This document shows positions 1 to 8,998 of a stretch of DNA of 64,000 nucleotides, piece after piece; position 1 is the first letter of the stretch, and each line of letters begins with the position of its first letter. This DNA is from Aliiruegeria lutimaris (lineage in GTDB: Bacteria > Pseudomonadota > Alphaproteobacteria > Rhodobacterales > Rhodobacteraceae): positions 1 through 64,000 of the forward strand of contig NZ_FNEK01000013.1 in NCBI RefSeq assembly GCF_900099935.1, written 5' to 3'. The notes beneath the pieces are model-generated. The model saw only the letters and a list, made by a program, of their open reading frames with translations. It did not search any database and was not told where the DNA came from. A program made the translations under genes and the position numbers.

Positions 1-168
1 TTCAGACACATAAGGTGTTCAGTCCCGGCATCTTGCGGAACCCTCCAAATCCTCGCCGAGACCCGAGACGGCGCTCAGGCCGTCAATCGCCTCGAACACC
101 TGCTCGCCCGGGCGAGTCTATATGATCAATGTTTGCGTGGTACGGATTTCGGCAGGGGTGGGGCAGCC
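1..168. other. Window edge, no supported gene
   Basis: I see no convincing gene in this stretch. The open frames are short and have no recognisable motif. The sequence lies downstream of the leftward MarR-like gene, so it may hold that gene's terminator or the end of a gene lying outside the window. Confidence 0.4.
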
Positions 169-684
169 TCAGAGCGACGCCGCCGCCCGGCTCGCCTGAT
201 CGTATTGCCCCGAGAGCGTGCGCAGGATGGAGGCCACGTTGCGAAGTTGCTCACCCTCGACGCCGCCTTGCAGAAGCGGCTCCAGAAGGCACTGCTCCCG
301 GATCTGGCGATACCGCTCGCAGAGCTCCTGGCCCGCTTCCGAGGCGCTATAAAAAACTTCCTTGCCGCGCTTTTCGGAGATCAGCAGGTCCGATTTCATC
401 AGTTTGCGCAACGCGTAGTTCACCGTGTGCATGTCCTCGATATTGAGCAGGAAACAGATGTCCGAGAGGCGTTTTTCCCGGTCGCGGTGATTGACATGGT
501 GAATGACGAGGATTTCCAGCGGCCCCAGATCGGCGCCGCCCGCCGCCGTCATGCAGCGCTGCATCCAGCGGTTGAAGGCATTATGGACAATGATCATGCC
601 GTATTCGAACTCGGACATCTCCCATCCTTCGCCTTCGGCGAGGTGACGTGAGGAGACGATGCGGCGCGGCGCGGTACTGGTCAC
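169..684 (-). CDS. MarR-like winged-helix transcriptional regulator
   Basis: A cytoplasmic DNA-binding protein of 171 residues if translation starts at the GTG at 684. The central part has the look of a MarR-type winged helix: an LGPLEILVIHHV helix, then a segment with LSDICFLLNIEDMHTVNYALRK, then basic wing residues. An internal ATG at 618 would give 149 residues (start MSEFEYG). Neither start has a strong ribosome-binding site; the GTG has only a weak GGGTGA upstream. It is transcribed away from the antiporter gene's end, so the two are not an operon. The ligand and target genes cannot be read from sequence. The family assignment is fairly safe, the exact start is not. Confidence 0.75.
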   Translation of the reverse strand: MTSTAPRRIVSSRHLAEGEGWEMSEFEYGMIIVHNAFNRWMQRCMTAAGGADLGPLEILVIHHVNHRDREKRLSDICFLLNIEDMHTVNYALRKLMKSDLLISEKRGKEVFYSASEAGQELCERYRQIREQCLLEPLLQGGVEGEQLRNVASILRTLSGQYDQASRAAASL

Positions 685-826
685 GGTTTCACCCGATTAT
701 CGTTGATGTTTCGCAGGTATATTACCAATGACTGGACGAATTGCGAGTGGATTGCGCGTCTCGCAATCGGGCGGGAGGGGCTATTTCCCGGTTACCTTGC
801 CGGTGAAATGCTTTTAATCGGTCGGT

Positions 827-3340
827 TCAGGAGGGTTTCTTTTGCGGCAACAAGTGCTCGGGAAGCACGACGCCGCGTTTCTCGGCGCCTGCCAGCACCG
901 CTTGCCGTATAGCCTCGCTCCGCTTGAGAAGGCGGAGGAACCGCTCTTCGTCGAGAACCAGCAGAGTGGAAGGAGCGATGGCGCGGACCTCGGCATGACG
1001 CGGTTTCCGCATGAGGATGCTCATATGCCCGAACATCTCGCCGCGACCCAGGCGCCAGGTCTGCCCGGCGCGTTCCAACTCCACTGCGCCGGAGGCGATG
1101 AAATAGACGCTCTTGTTGACGGTTTCCTTGCCAAAGATCACGTCACCCGGGTTCACGTGGCGGGTTTGCATGGCCCGCCCCAGGCGTTTCAGGACCTTGG
1201 CGTCGAGATCGGAGAAGAGCGGGAATTGCTGGATGATCTCGGTGCGCCGAAGCGCGATATCCAGACGCGGTCGGTCCTCGCACGCGGTCCGTCGCGCCGA
1301 GAGGTCCTGCATCAACGTTGTATAGACCTCGGCCCCGATCAGCCCGTCTTCGCGCATGGCGGTGTATTCGCGCTCCTCGAGACGCAGCGCCGTGCGGCGG
1401 ATGAAGCGGCGCTCCAGTTCCTCGGCATAGCCCGGATATTGCAGCCGCAGCCCTTCCAGCGCGGTCTCCACCCCTTCGACCCTTCGGGATAGCAGTTCCG
1501 CGAGCAGTTCGGCCACGCGCCGGCCGTGAATGCGGCGAATGCGACCGTCGATGAAGGCGCCAAGATCGCGCAGGATGAGACGCTGAGAGAGCAGGCGTTC
1601 GAACCGGTCGGCGGTCATGCGTGCCAAGGGCCGTGAGAGGCCAAGCCGGTTGTTCAGCAGGCCGGCGGCCCGGAAGGCGCGTCCATAGGCGATGCTGCGG
1701 CGGGCTGCCCGCTGATAGCCGCTTCGGCCATTGGTGCGCGCGCCTTCGATCAGCCGGTCGGCATCCGAGAGCACCTGCTCGGCCATGCGCGCCGAAATCA
1801 TCCTCTCGCGCATTCCGGCAAGGATCGTGTCGCGCTCATGGCCCGCCAGCGCGATCAATCCGAGCGTGATACGGTCGCGGTCGAGGATGTCGACGCTGTC
1901 CTCGGCCTGCCGGACAGCCCCTTCCAGTCGTTTGCCGAAGCGCTTGGCCTCGACACGCACGATGTCGTGGCTCAACTCGTAATCCACGGTGGTACGCGCC
2001 ACGTCTTCGCGGACGGTCTGCAACGCCACGGCGATCACCTGACGCGACAAGGCTTCGTCGATGGGCGAGAGCCGGTCCAGCCCGAGCCGGCGGATGACAT
2101 TGCGAAGCGTGGTGCCTTGTACGATCAGGGTGAAGAGCACGAACCCCGTCGCGAGGATGCCGACGACCCGCTGGATGCCGTCGGGCACCCGGAAGCTCTC
2201 CGTTACTGCAAGCGCAAGCGCGAGCGTGACCGCGCCGCGCAGGCCGCCCCAGAGGATCGCGACGCGGTAGGGGCGTTCGACCGTCGGCGAGACACGCAGC
2301 AGCGACAGCAAGGGCAACAGACCGAACAGGATCACCGCGCGGGCGGCGATCGCGGCGATGATAACCACGCCGATCAGCGCGAAATCCGCCACACGGACCT
2401 CTTCCAGGAGCCGGGGGATCAACAGCGCGGCAAGGATGAAGATCAGCGCCCCGGCCCAATGGGCCAGCACGTCCCACAACTCGCGCAGGCTGGCCCAGGC
2501 TTGCGGTGGCAGACGTCCCGGTCCGGTCAGGTTCAGTGTCAGGCCCGCGGCGACCACCGCGATCACGCCGGAGGCCCCGATACTCTGCTCGGCCACGATA
2601 TAGGCGAGGTAGGGCAGGGCGACCGAGATCGAAAGCTGCGCCATCTCGTGACGGACAAACAGGGCCATGGTCCAGACTGCGGCCCGCGCGGCCAGCCATC
2701 CGGTGATGGCCCCGCCCGCGATCAGAAAGGGGAAACGGCCGAGCGCGTCGCCAAGCGTCGGGTCCGGAACGCCGAGCATGACATACCCCATGAACAGGCC
2801 GAAAAGCGCGATCGCGGCGGCATCGTTCAGCAGGCTCTCGCCTTCGATGATCCGCGCAAGCCGCCGAGGGGCCGAGATCGAGCGGAAGATCGAAACCACG
2901 GCGGACGGATCTGTCGTGGAGACGATGGCACCGATCAGCAGGCACGCCACGAGCGGCAGGGTGCTGGTCCAGAACAGGGCGTAGCCGACACTCAGCGTCG
3001 CCACCACCACCGCTACGACCGCGAGAACGAGGATTGGCACCCAGTCGTCGAGCATGCGGCGCAGGTTCATCCCCAGTGTCGCTTGGAACAGCAAGGTCGG
3101 CAGAAAGACGAAGAGGAAAACGTCGGACCGGATGGGCAAGCCCAGGATCGCCTCGGCCACCGGGTTAAGCGCGTCGGTCAGTTCCGTGCGCAGTAAGAAG
3201 GTCGCGCCCGCACCGATGAGCACGCCAAGGACAGCGAGAATGACGCTGTAAGGCAGGCGCAGGCGCGCGGCGAGCGGCTCCGCCGCACCGATAACCAGAA
3301 AAAGAGACGCGATAACCGTCGTTACAAGAACTATTCCCAT
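827..3340 (-). CDS. CPA1-type Na+/H+ antiporter with C-terminal cNMP-binding domain
   Basis: Inner-membrane monovalent cation/proton exchanger of 837 residues. Residues 1-420 form the hydrophobic Na_H_Exchanger domain. It contains the STTDP motif near residues 141-145 and the catalytic-type Asn-Asp pair in GESLLNDAAAIALF near 172-173. A long charged cytoplasmic region follows, and residues about 706-815 form a cyclic-nucleotide-binding fold (FPLFSDLD start, then GEMFGHMSIL). Most bacterial NhaP proteins are 400-550 residues, so this long form resembles the plant SOS1 arrangement. Likely role: Na+ export and pH homeostasis, gated by a nucleotide or by the tail. Function is inferred from family; ion specificity is unknown. 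Confidence 0.85.
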   Translation of the reverse strand: MGIVLVTTVIASLFLVIGAAEPLAARLRLPYSVILAVLGVLIGAGATFLLRTELTDALNPVAEAILGLPIRSDVFLFVFLPTLLFQATLGMNLRRMLDDWVPILVLAVVAVVVATLSVGYALFWTSTLPLVACLLIGAIVSTTDPSAVVSIFRSISAPRRLARIIEGESLLNDAAAIALFGLFMGYVMLGVPDPTLGDALGRFPFLIAGGAITGWLAARAAVWTMALFVRHEMAQLSISVALPYLAYIVAEQSIGASGVIAVVAAGLTLNLTGPGRLPPQAWASLRELWDVLAHWAGALIFILAALLIPRLLEEVRVADFALIGVVIIAAIAARAVILFGLLPLLSLLRVSPTVERPYRVAILWGGLRGAVTLALALAVTESFRVPDGIQRVVGILATGFVLFTLIVQGTTLRNVIRRLGLDRLSPIDEALSRQVIAVALQTVREDVARTTVDYELSHDIVRVEAKRFGKRLEGAVRQAEDSVDILDRDRITLGLIALAGHERDTILAGMRERMISARMAEQVLSDADRLIEGARTNGRSGYQRAARRSIAYGRAFRAAGLLNNRLGLSRPLARMTADRFERLLSQRLILRDLGAFIDGRIRRIHGRRVAELLAELLSRRVEGVETALEGLRLQYPGYAEELERRFIRRTALRLEEREYTAMREDGLIGAEVYTTLMQDLSARRTACEDRPRLDIALRRTEIIQQFPLFSDLDAKVLKRLGRAMQTRHVNPGDVIFGKETVNKSVYFIASGAVELERAGQTWRLGRGEMFGHMSILMRKPRHAEVRAIAPSTLLVLDEERFLRLLKRSEAIRQAVLAGAEKRGVVLPEHLLPQKKPS

Positions 3341-4123
3341 GGGACCGAAGTATCACGAAGCTCGGGCAACGCAGGGACTAAAGTGAGTGTTGCGATCCTG
3401 CGTTGTCCGTCTGATGACGGGACGCCGCCGGATGGATCTCACGTGACCCGCGGTTGCCACTCTTCGCGCCAAGATAAGCAAAGGTGGAAGCCGTCGAGAC
3501 GGCGCCTGACGCCGCCTCGTATTCGTTCCGTGATAGCAAGGTCTGCCTGCTTTCCGCCAGAGACCACGTGATGCCGATTTCCTATCGTTGGATTGCGGTC
3601 TGGTGGGCGGTTCCCGAAGCGGCGGCCGGGGGCTGGAAGGTCGCGAAGGTGGGCGCGGCGAAGCGGCTGGCCAAGGCCTGATGCGACAATCTGACTGCCC
3701 AATGAACGTGGGGCTTGCCGAATCTTGGAACAGTTGCGGGGCAGGTGCCGCCATTGCGAACCTGGTGTCGACACCGGTCATCGGCCTGAAATACAGGCCT
3801 CCAGTTATGGCGCTAACATTGCGTCGCGGCGGTGACCCTTCTGATTCGCCGGGCGGAGGCATGAGCAGGGGCCGGGTCGCCTTTGCTGGGTCTGCATGGC
3901 GGTTTGTTCGATCGCGTCGCGGGGAGTTGGTTTGCCGCCAATCCGGCGCTGATACTATTTTCACCGGATACAAAAACCAAATGCTCACAGGCATTTTGAG
4001 CTGTTTACATCCGCCTCCAGCTTCCGTTCGTTTCCCCAAGACGCCTCAATTTGGGGCATTCCTGCAGGTTTCACCTCGATGGGTGATCGATAACTGCGCA
4101 ACACATGAAGTCGAGGTAGAGCC
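3341..4123. other. 783-bp gap before the xylitol-type dehydrogenase
   Basis: No ORF here has recognisable domains or a good ribosome-binding site; the longest frames run through low-complexity Arg/Pro-rich translations typical of antisense reading in GC-rich DNA. The right-hand end, roughly 3950-4100, is visibly more AT-rich and should hold the promoter of the dehydrogenase/xylulokinase pair. I could not identify an insertion-sequence remnant. Confidence 0.4.
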
Positions 4124-5167
4124 GTGGCTAAGGCACTTGTTCTGGAGGAAAAGGGGAAACTGTCGCTTCGGGAGTTCCCGGTGGCATTGGATCTGGGGCC
4201 GGAGGACGTGAAAGTCGCCCTGCGCACCGTCGGCGTCTGCGGCTCCGACGTTCACTATTACACACATGGGAAGATCGGGCCCTTCGTGGTCAAGGAGCCG
4301 ATGATCCTCGGTCACGAGGCGGCCGGCGTCGTCGTCGAGGTCGGCGATGCGGTGACGGATCTGAAACCCGGCGACCGCGTTTGCATGGAGCCGGGTATTC
4401 CGAACCCGACCTCGCGCGCCTCCAAGCTCGGGATCTACAACGTCGATCCGGCGGTGACCTTCTGGGCGACCCCGCCGATCCATGGTTGCCTGACCCCCGA
4501 AGTCGTGCACCCGGCGGCCTTTACCTACAAGCTGCCCAAGACCGTCTCCTTTGCCGAAGGGGCGATGGTGGAACCCTTTGCCATCGGCATGCAGAGTGCC
4601 CTCCGAGCGCGCATCCAGCCGGGCGATGTCGGCGTGGTCGTGGGCGCCGGTCCCATCGGGATGATGACGGCGCTGGCCGCGCTGGCAGGCGGATGCGCGA
4701 AGGTCTACGTGGCGGACCTGGCCCAGCCCAAGCTCGACATCATTGGCGAGTATGACGGCATCGAGACCATCAACATCACTCAACAGCCCGTCGCGCAGGC
4801 CATTGCCGAGGCGACCGATGGCTGGGGCGCCGATGTGGTGTTCGAATGCTCGGGCGCCGCGCCGGCCATTCTGGATGTGCCCGCGCTGGTCCGCCCCGGC
4901 GGTGCCATCGTGCTCGTCGGTATGCCGGTGGAGCCGGTTCCAATGGATATCGTCTCGCTTCAGGCCAAGGAAGCAAGGCTGGAAACCGTTTTCCGCTATG
5001 CCAATATCTATGACCGGGCGATCGCGCTGATCGGGGCGGGCAAGGTCAACCTCAAGCCGCTGATCTCCGAAACCCTGCCGTTCGAGCAAAGCATCGCCGC
5101 TTTCGACCGTGCCGCCGAAGGGCGCCCCACGGATGTGAAGATCCAGATCGAAATGCCGGTCGCGTGA
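4124..5167 (+). CDS. NAD(P)-dependent zinc polyol dehydrogenase, xylitol dehydrogenase type
   Basis: Medium-chain dehydrogenase/reductase of 347 residues in the sorbitol/xylitol dehydrogenase branch. It oxidises a polyol, most likely xylitol to D-xylulose. Catalytic zinc ligands are visible: Cys39 in VCGSD, and His64-Glu65 in GHEAAG. The Rossmann motif is [10 protein letters not shown]. The four structural-zinc cysteines of alcohol dehydrogenases are absent: the loop reads [12 protein letters not shown]. Sorbitol dehydrogenases likewise lack a structural zinc. The next gene, 21 bp downstream, is a xylulokinase, which fits xylitol to D-xylulose to xylulose 5-phosphate. Sorbitol or arabitol are alternative substrates. 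Confidence 0.85.
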   Translation: MAKALVLEEKGKLSLREFPVALDLGPEDVKVALRTVGVCGSDVHYYTHGKIGPFVVKEPMILGHEAAGVVVEVGDAVTDLKPGDRVCMEPGIPNPTSRASKLGIYNVDPAVTFWATPPIHGCLTPEVVHPAAFTYKLPKTVSFAEGAMVEPFAIGMQSALRARIQPGDVGVVVGAGPIGMMTALAALAGGCAKVYVADLAQPKLDIIGEYDGIETINITQQPVAQAIAEATDGWGADVVFECSGAAPAILDVPALVRPGGAIVLVGMPVEPVPMDIVSLQAKEARLETVFRYANIYDRAIALIGAGKVNLKPLISETLPFEQSIAAFDRAAEGRPTDVKIQIEMPVA

Positions 5168-5188
5168 CGCTGTAGGAGGAGCCAGGAG

Positions 5189-6646
5189 ATGTATCTCGGA
5201 TTGGACATAGGAACCTCGGGCGTGAAGGCGATGCTGGTGGACGAGGCTTTCGCCACCGTCGCCGTCGCCCAGGCCCCGCTCACGGTTTCCCGCCCGCAGC
5301 CCGGTTGGTCGGAGCAGGACCCGCAGGACTGGATCACCGCCTGCGAAGCGGCGATATCGCAGATCGCGGCGGAACATGGCGCGGCGCTGGCGGGGCTCAA
5401 GGCCATCGGCCTGTCGGGCCATATGCATGGCGCGACGCTGCTCGACGCGGCGGACAAACCGCTTCGGCCCTGCATCATGTGGAATGACGGGCGTTCGGGG
5501 CAGCAATGTCTCGAACTCGAAAAACGCGCCGATTTCCGCGGTATCGGCGGCAATATCGTCATGGCCGGTTTCACCGCGCCGAAATTGCTCTGGGTTGCCG
5601 AGAATGAGCCGAAGATTTTCGAGAAGACGGCCAAGGTCCTTCTGCCGAAGGATTACGTGCGCCTGTGGCTGACCGGCGAGCATTTCGCCGAGATGTCGGA
5701 CGCGGCGGGCACCTTGTGGCTCGATGTCGCTGCCCGGAAATGGTCGGACGCGCTGCTCGCGGCGACCGGCCTGACGCGGGATCACATGCCGGCCCTTGGC
5801 GAGGGGGCGGACGTAGCGGGAATGCTCCGTGCCGAACTTGCTGAAAAATGGGGCGTTCCGCGTGTGCCGGTTGCCGGCGGGGGCGGCGACAATGCTGCAA
5901 CGGCGTGCGGAATGGGGGTGACATCGCCCGGAACGGGGTTCCTGTCGCTCGGAACATCCGGCGTTCTCTTCGCTGTGACGGACAAGTTCGCCCCAAATAC
6001 GGATGAGGCAGTGCACGCTTTTTGTCACGCAATTCCGAAAACTTGGCACCAAATGGGGGTGATACTTTCCGCCACGGACAGCCTGACATGGCTCTCCGAG
6101 ATCTCCGGGCGCAGCCCGGCGGATCTTGCCGGGTTGTTACCACCGAAAATCGAGGCTCCCTCCGGTATCGGCTTCCTGCCCTACCTGTCGGGTGAGCGCA
6201 CGCCGCATAACAACCCGGACGCTTCGGGGGCTTTTCTCGGGCTGCGCCGGGTGACTGGGCTGCCCGATCTCGTCAAGGCGACGATGGAAGGCGTGGCAAT
6301 GGCCTTTGCCGATTGCGTTCGCGCGTTGCGCCTAGCTGGGACCGAGATTGACGCGGCCTATGCCGTCGGTGGCGGTGCGCGTTCCGATCAATGGCTGGAG
6401 ATCATGGCGGCTGTAACCGGCCTCACCTTGTTGAAACCAGAAGATGGCGACTTCGGTGCCGCGTTTGTGGCAGCAAAACTGGCTGTTTCCTGCGCTACTG
6501 GCGATTTTTCGGAGGAAGTCTTTGCCAAGCCGCGGGTCGATCGGGAGATCGTGCCGGACAAGGAGTTGGCGAAGAAATACGCCGAACACTACCAGTTCTA
6601 TCGTGACAGCTACCCCGCGCTCGCGGCCTGGCAGGGGCGGGCATGA
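5189..6646 (+). CDS. xylB: Xylulokinase
   Basis: FGGY-family sugar kinase of 485 residues, matching XylB length. It phosphorylates D-xylulose to D-xylulose 5-phosphate for the pentose phosphate pathway. The N-terminal phosphate-binding loop is YLGLDIGTSGVKAML. The xylulokinase-type substrate motif SGHMHGATLLD is present, as is the WNDGRS block. GGGGDNAATACG near residue 230 carries the catalytic-base Asp. The start is preceded by an AGGAGG-like site. It follows the polyol dehydrogenase by 21 bp and is closed by a terminator hairpin, so the two form one unit. No xylose isomerase lies nearby, so the xylulose probably comes from the polyol. Confidence 0.93.
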   Translation: MYLGLDIGTSGVKAMLVDEAFATVAVAQAPLTVSRPQPGWSEQDPQDWITACEAAISQIAAEHGAALAGLKAIGLSGHMHGATLLDAADKPLRPCIMWNDGRSGQQCLELEKRADFRGIGGNIVMAGFTAPKLLWVAENEPKIFEKTAKVLLPKDYVRLWLTGEHFAEMSDAAGTLWLDVAARKWSDALLAATGLTRDHMPALGEGADVAGMLRAELAEKWGVPRVPVAGGGGDNAATACGMGVTSPGTGFLSLGTSGVLFAVTDKFAPNTDEAVHAFCHAIPKTWHQMGVILSATDSLTWLSEISGRSPADLAGLLPPKIEAPSGIGFLPYLSGERTPHNNPDASGAFLGLRRVTGLPDLVKATMEGVAMAFADCVRALRLAGTEIDAAYAVGGGARSDQWLEIMAAVTGLTLLKPEDGDFGAAFVAAKLAVSCATGDFSEEVFAKPRVDREIVPDKELAKKYAEHYQFYRDSYPALAAWQGRA

Positions 6647-6710
6647 CGTCCTGTTGAAGGGACGACCGGCGAATGGCCGGGCCATAACCGAACGGCTTGA
6701 AGTCGAGGAC

Positions 6711-6738
6711 AGGGGGCAATTCGCCCCTCTTTCTTTTT
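6711..6738 (+). terminator. Rho-independent terminator after xylB
   Basis: AGGGG(G)C paired with GCCCCT across an AATTC loop, with one bulged G, followed directly by CTTTCTTTTT. It ends the dehydrogenase-xylB transcript 64 bp past the stop codon. Confidence 0.8.
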
Positions 6739-7036
6739 GCGCGAGCCCCAACCGCGCGTTTGGTGCGGTTGGCCCGAAACGGACCCGGAGAGCCCATTGA
6801 GTCGTGGGTTTCGAGGTGCGGGCAGAGTGATTTGGGTGGTCGCGTGTAAAAGTACGGTACTCCAAAACTTTATGGTGCAAACTATGCCGAAAATCACAAT
6901 GGGAGGTAAAAAAAGTACCACTAATTTCCTCGTAGCGGCGTGGAGTCGGCTTGCGACTCTCTGATAGAAATGGTGCACCGCCGAGGAGCAGACAGCGACG
7001 CGTGGTGTCGCTTCCCAAAGCGGGTGGGAGGTTTAC
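6739..7036. promoter_or_regulatory. Upstream region of the AraC regulator
   Basis: About 300 bp of AT-richer DNA without a supported gene. It contains an 11-bp palindrome AGTACGGTACT at 6851-6861, and the octamer AAAAGTAC occurs at 6848-6855 and again at 6911-6918, 63 bp apart (about six helical turns). This spacing would suit an AraC-family activator/autoregulator, but that is inference only. A GGGTGGGAGG ribosome-binding site precedes the GTG start at 7037. Confidence 0.4.
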
Positions 7037-7921
7037 GTGCAACCGGATCTGGAACTTGTACACATCAGGAAAGGCGAGTCCTTCGCCGCGTGGCAGCACG
7101 GGTATCCGTTCCGCACCGTGCGCTGGCACTACCATCCTGAGTACGAGATTCACCTGGTCGTCGCGACCTCCGGGAAATTCTACATCGGTGACCATATCGG
7201 CCATTTCGAACCCGGCCAGCTGGTCATGACCGGCCCGAACCTGCCCCAGAACTGGATCAGCAACGTGGCGGAGGGTGCGATCGAGCCGCGCCGGAGCCGT
7301 GTCATCCAGTTTCCTGAAGCGTTCATCGACGGTGCCCTGGAGGCGATACCCGAGATGCAGGCCTTTCGTCCGCTGCTCGAGCGCAGCCGCCGTGGCCTGC
7401 TGTTCGACCGGGCCACGGGCAAGAGCATCCAGCCGATCATGGGCGAATTGGTCGAAGCGCGCGGCATCAAGCGGATGGCCCTGTTCTGCGAGATCGTGGA
7501 CCGGCTGATCCGAGCGCCCGAGCCCCAGATCCTGGCGAGTCTCAATTTCCAGCTCAACATGGGCAAGGCCGATGATGTCGGCATCAACCGCGCCATCGTG
7601 CATCTGCGTGAAAACCTGACCGAACAGGTGGGCGAGGCCGAGCTGGCCGAGCTGACCGGTCAGAGCACGAGCAGCTTCTCGCGGTCCTTCAAGCGCCATA
7701 CCGGCATGACCCTCGTGCGCTACAAGAACCAGCTTCGTATCGACCTGGCCTGCCAGATTCTGTTGTCGGACCCGGAGGTCCGGGTCGCTGATATCTGCTT
7801 CGACGTCGGGTTTTCGAACCTGTCGAACTTCAATCGCCACTTCTTGAAAATGAAAGGGATGTCTCCGTCGCAATTCCGCGCCACCTTCGTTGCAAACGAC
7901 CTGGTGCGAATGACCGGATAA
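7037..7921 (+). CDS. AraC-family transcriptional regulator of the pentitol genes
   Basis: Regulator of 294 residues, starting at a GTG with a good upstream GGGAGG. The N-terminal half is a cupin-like ligand-binding domain (WHYHPEYEIHLVV, GDHIGHFEPGQLVM). The C-terminal ~100 residues hold two helix-turn-helix motifs, ending with the AraC signature VADICFDVGFSNLSNFNRHFLKMKG. The gene lies between the dehydrogenase/xylB pair and the ABC transporter operon, so it probably senses a pentitol or pentulose and controls both units. It belongs to a cupin-plus-AraC group and is clearly different from the AraC-type protein at 35.2 kb. Confidence 0.85.
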   Translation: MQPDLELVHIRKGESFAAWQHGYPFRTVRWHYHPEYEIHLVVATSGKFYIGDHIGHFEPGQLVMTGPNLPQNWISNVAEGAIEPRRSRVIQFPEAFIDGALEAIPEMQAFRPLLERSRRGLLFDRATGKSIQPIMGELVEARGIKRMALFCEIVDRLIRAPEPQILASLNFQLNMGKADDVGINRAIVHLRENLTEQVGEAELAELTGQSTSSFSRSFKRHTGMTLVRYKNQLRIDLACQILLSDPEVRVADICFDVGFSNLSNFNRHFLKMKGMSPSQFRATFVANDLVRMTG

Positions 7922-7950
7922 CCCATCGAACAATGCAACCCAATTCCCAC

Positions 7951-7973
7951 GCGGCCGGAAAGGCACCGGCCGC
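7951..7973. other. Perfect intergenic hairpin
   Basis: GCGGCCGG and CCGGCCGC form a perfect 8-bp stem around a 7-base loop, 30 bp after the AraC stop and 44 bp before the binding-protein start. There is no T-run, so it is unlikely to be a strong terminator. It may protect the 5' end of the transporter mRNA or only reduce read-through. Confidence 0.5.
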
Positions 7974-8016
7974 GAACGGGAAGACTTTGACTATCTTTAG
8001 CAACGGGAGGAACCCA

Positions 8017-8925
8017 ATGAAGAGCCTTTTGAAAACCGTATCCGCCGCAGCCATGTGCGTCGCCGCAACAACAGCCTTTGCAGATGGCAAGCTGAAAATC
8101 GGTATGACGTTCCAGGAGATGAACAACCCGTATTTCGTTTCGATGCAGGAAGCCCTGCAACAGGCCGCCGATCAGCTGGGCGCCGACCTGGTCATCACCG
8201 ATGCCGGCCATGACGTCGCCAAGCAGATCTCCGATGTCGAAGACATGCTGCAGCAGAATATCGACATCCTGCTGGTGAACCCGACCGACAGTGCCGGTAT
8301 CGAAACCGCCGTGAAGATGGCCAAGGATGCCGGCGTCATCGTCGTCGCCGTCGACGCCAACGCCAATGGCCCGGTCGACACCTTTGTCGGCTCCAAGAAC
8401 CGCGATGCTGGCTACATGTCCTGCAAGTACATGAGCGAGAAAATGGGCGGCGAAGGCGAAGTTGCCATTCTCGACGGTATCCCGGTTGTGCCGATCCTGC
8501 AGCGCGTCGAAGGCTGCAAAGCCGCGTTTGAAGAGTTCCCGGGCATCAAGATGGTCGATATGCAGAATGGCCGTCAGGACCGTTCGGTCGCCCTCGGCGT
8601 GGTCGAGAACATGATCCAGGCACACCCGAACCTGAAGGGTATCTTCTCGGTCAACGACGGTGGCGCAATGGGCGCGCTGGCGGCCATCCAGGGTTCCGGC
8701 CGCGACATCGTGCTGACCTCGGTCGACGGTGCACCGGAAGCGGTTGCCGCCATCGCCCAGGGCACGCCCTTCATCGAGAGCACCGCGCAGTTCCCGCGTG
8801 ACCAGGTCCGTGTCGGTCTTGGCATGGCGCTGGCCCAGCTCTGGGGTGCCCGCGTCGTTCCCGCCGAAGTGCCGATCGACGTGATGATCGTGGATGCCGA
8901 GAACGCCGAAGGCTTCTCCTGGTAA
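8017..8925 (+). CDS. Sugar/polyol ABC transporter periplasmic binding protein (RbsB family)
   Basis: Periplasmic substrate-binding protein of 302 residues. The ATG at 8017 is chosen over an upstream in-frame ATG at 7933 because GGGAGG sits 6 bp before it and because it begins a clean signal peptide (MKSLLKTV...ATTAFA, cleavage after residue 22). The mature part has the Peripla_BP_4 pattern: KIGMTFQEMNNPYFVSMQ, DILLVNPTDSAG, and the hinge segment GIFSVNDGGAMGAL. The ATPase and permease of the same family follow. Ribitol, xylitol or arabitol is the probable cargo because two polyol dehydrogenases lie downstream; the exact ligand is unproven. Confidence 0.9.
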   Translation: MKSLLKTVSAAAMCVAATTAFADGKLKIGMTFQEMNNPYFVSMQEALQQAADQLGADLVITDAGHDVAKQISDVEDMLQQNIDILLVNPTDSAGIETAVKMAKDAGVIVVAVDANANGPVDTFVGSKNRDAGYMSCKYMSEKMGGEGEVAILDGIPVVPILQRVEGCKAAFEEFPGIKMVDMQNGRQDRSVALGVVENMIQAHPNLKGIFSVNDGGAMGALAAIQGSGRDIVLTSVDGAPEAVAAIAQGTPFIESTAQFPRDQVRVGLGMALAQLWGARVVPAEVPIDVMIVDAENAEGFSW

Positions 8926-8942
8926 GACCTCCCTCCCTGGCT

Positions 8943-8977
8943 GCTCCCGTCCTTCTGGGCGGGAGCGGCCCCTTTTT
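8943..8977 (+). terminator. Intercistronic hairpin after the binding-protein gene
   Basis: GCTCCCG pairs with CGGGAGC around a 10-base loop, followed by GGCCCCTTTTTCTC. It lies between the binding-protein and ATPase genes, where partial termination or 3'-end protection commonly gives excess binding protein over the membrane parts. Confidence 0.6.
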
Positions 8978-8998
8978 CTCTAACGCGCGGGGGATACC

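Noticed and set aside
3353-4039. 228-codon leftward frame in the large gap
   Set aside because: No domain, low-complexity Pro/Arg/Ser translation, no ribosome-binding site. I could not relate it to a transposase remnant.
4046-6052. A 668-codon leftward frame opposite the xylitol dehydrogenase and xylulokinase
   Set aside because: It is antisense to two genes with intact catalytic motifs. Its translation is His/Arg/Gly-rich with no domain.
5189-6646. Classic xylose utilisation (xylA/xylB) locus
   Set aside because: No xylose isomerase or xylose-type transporter lies next to xylB, and the partner is a polyol dehydrogenase.
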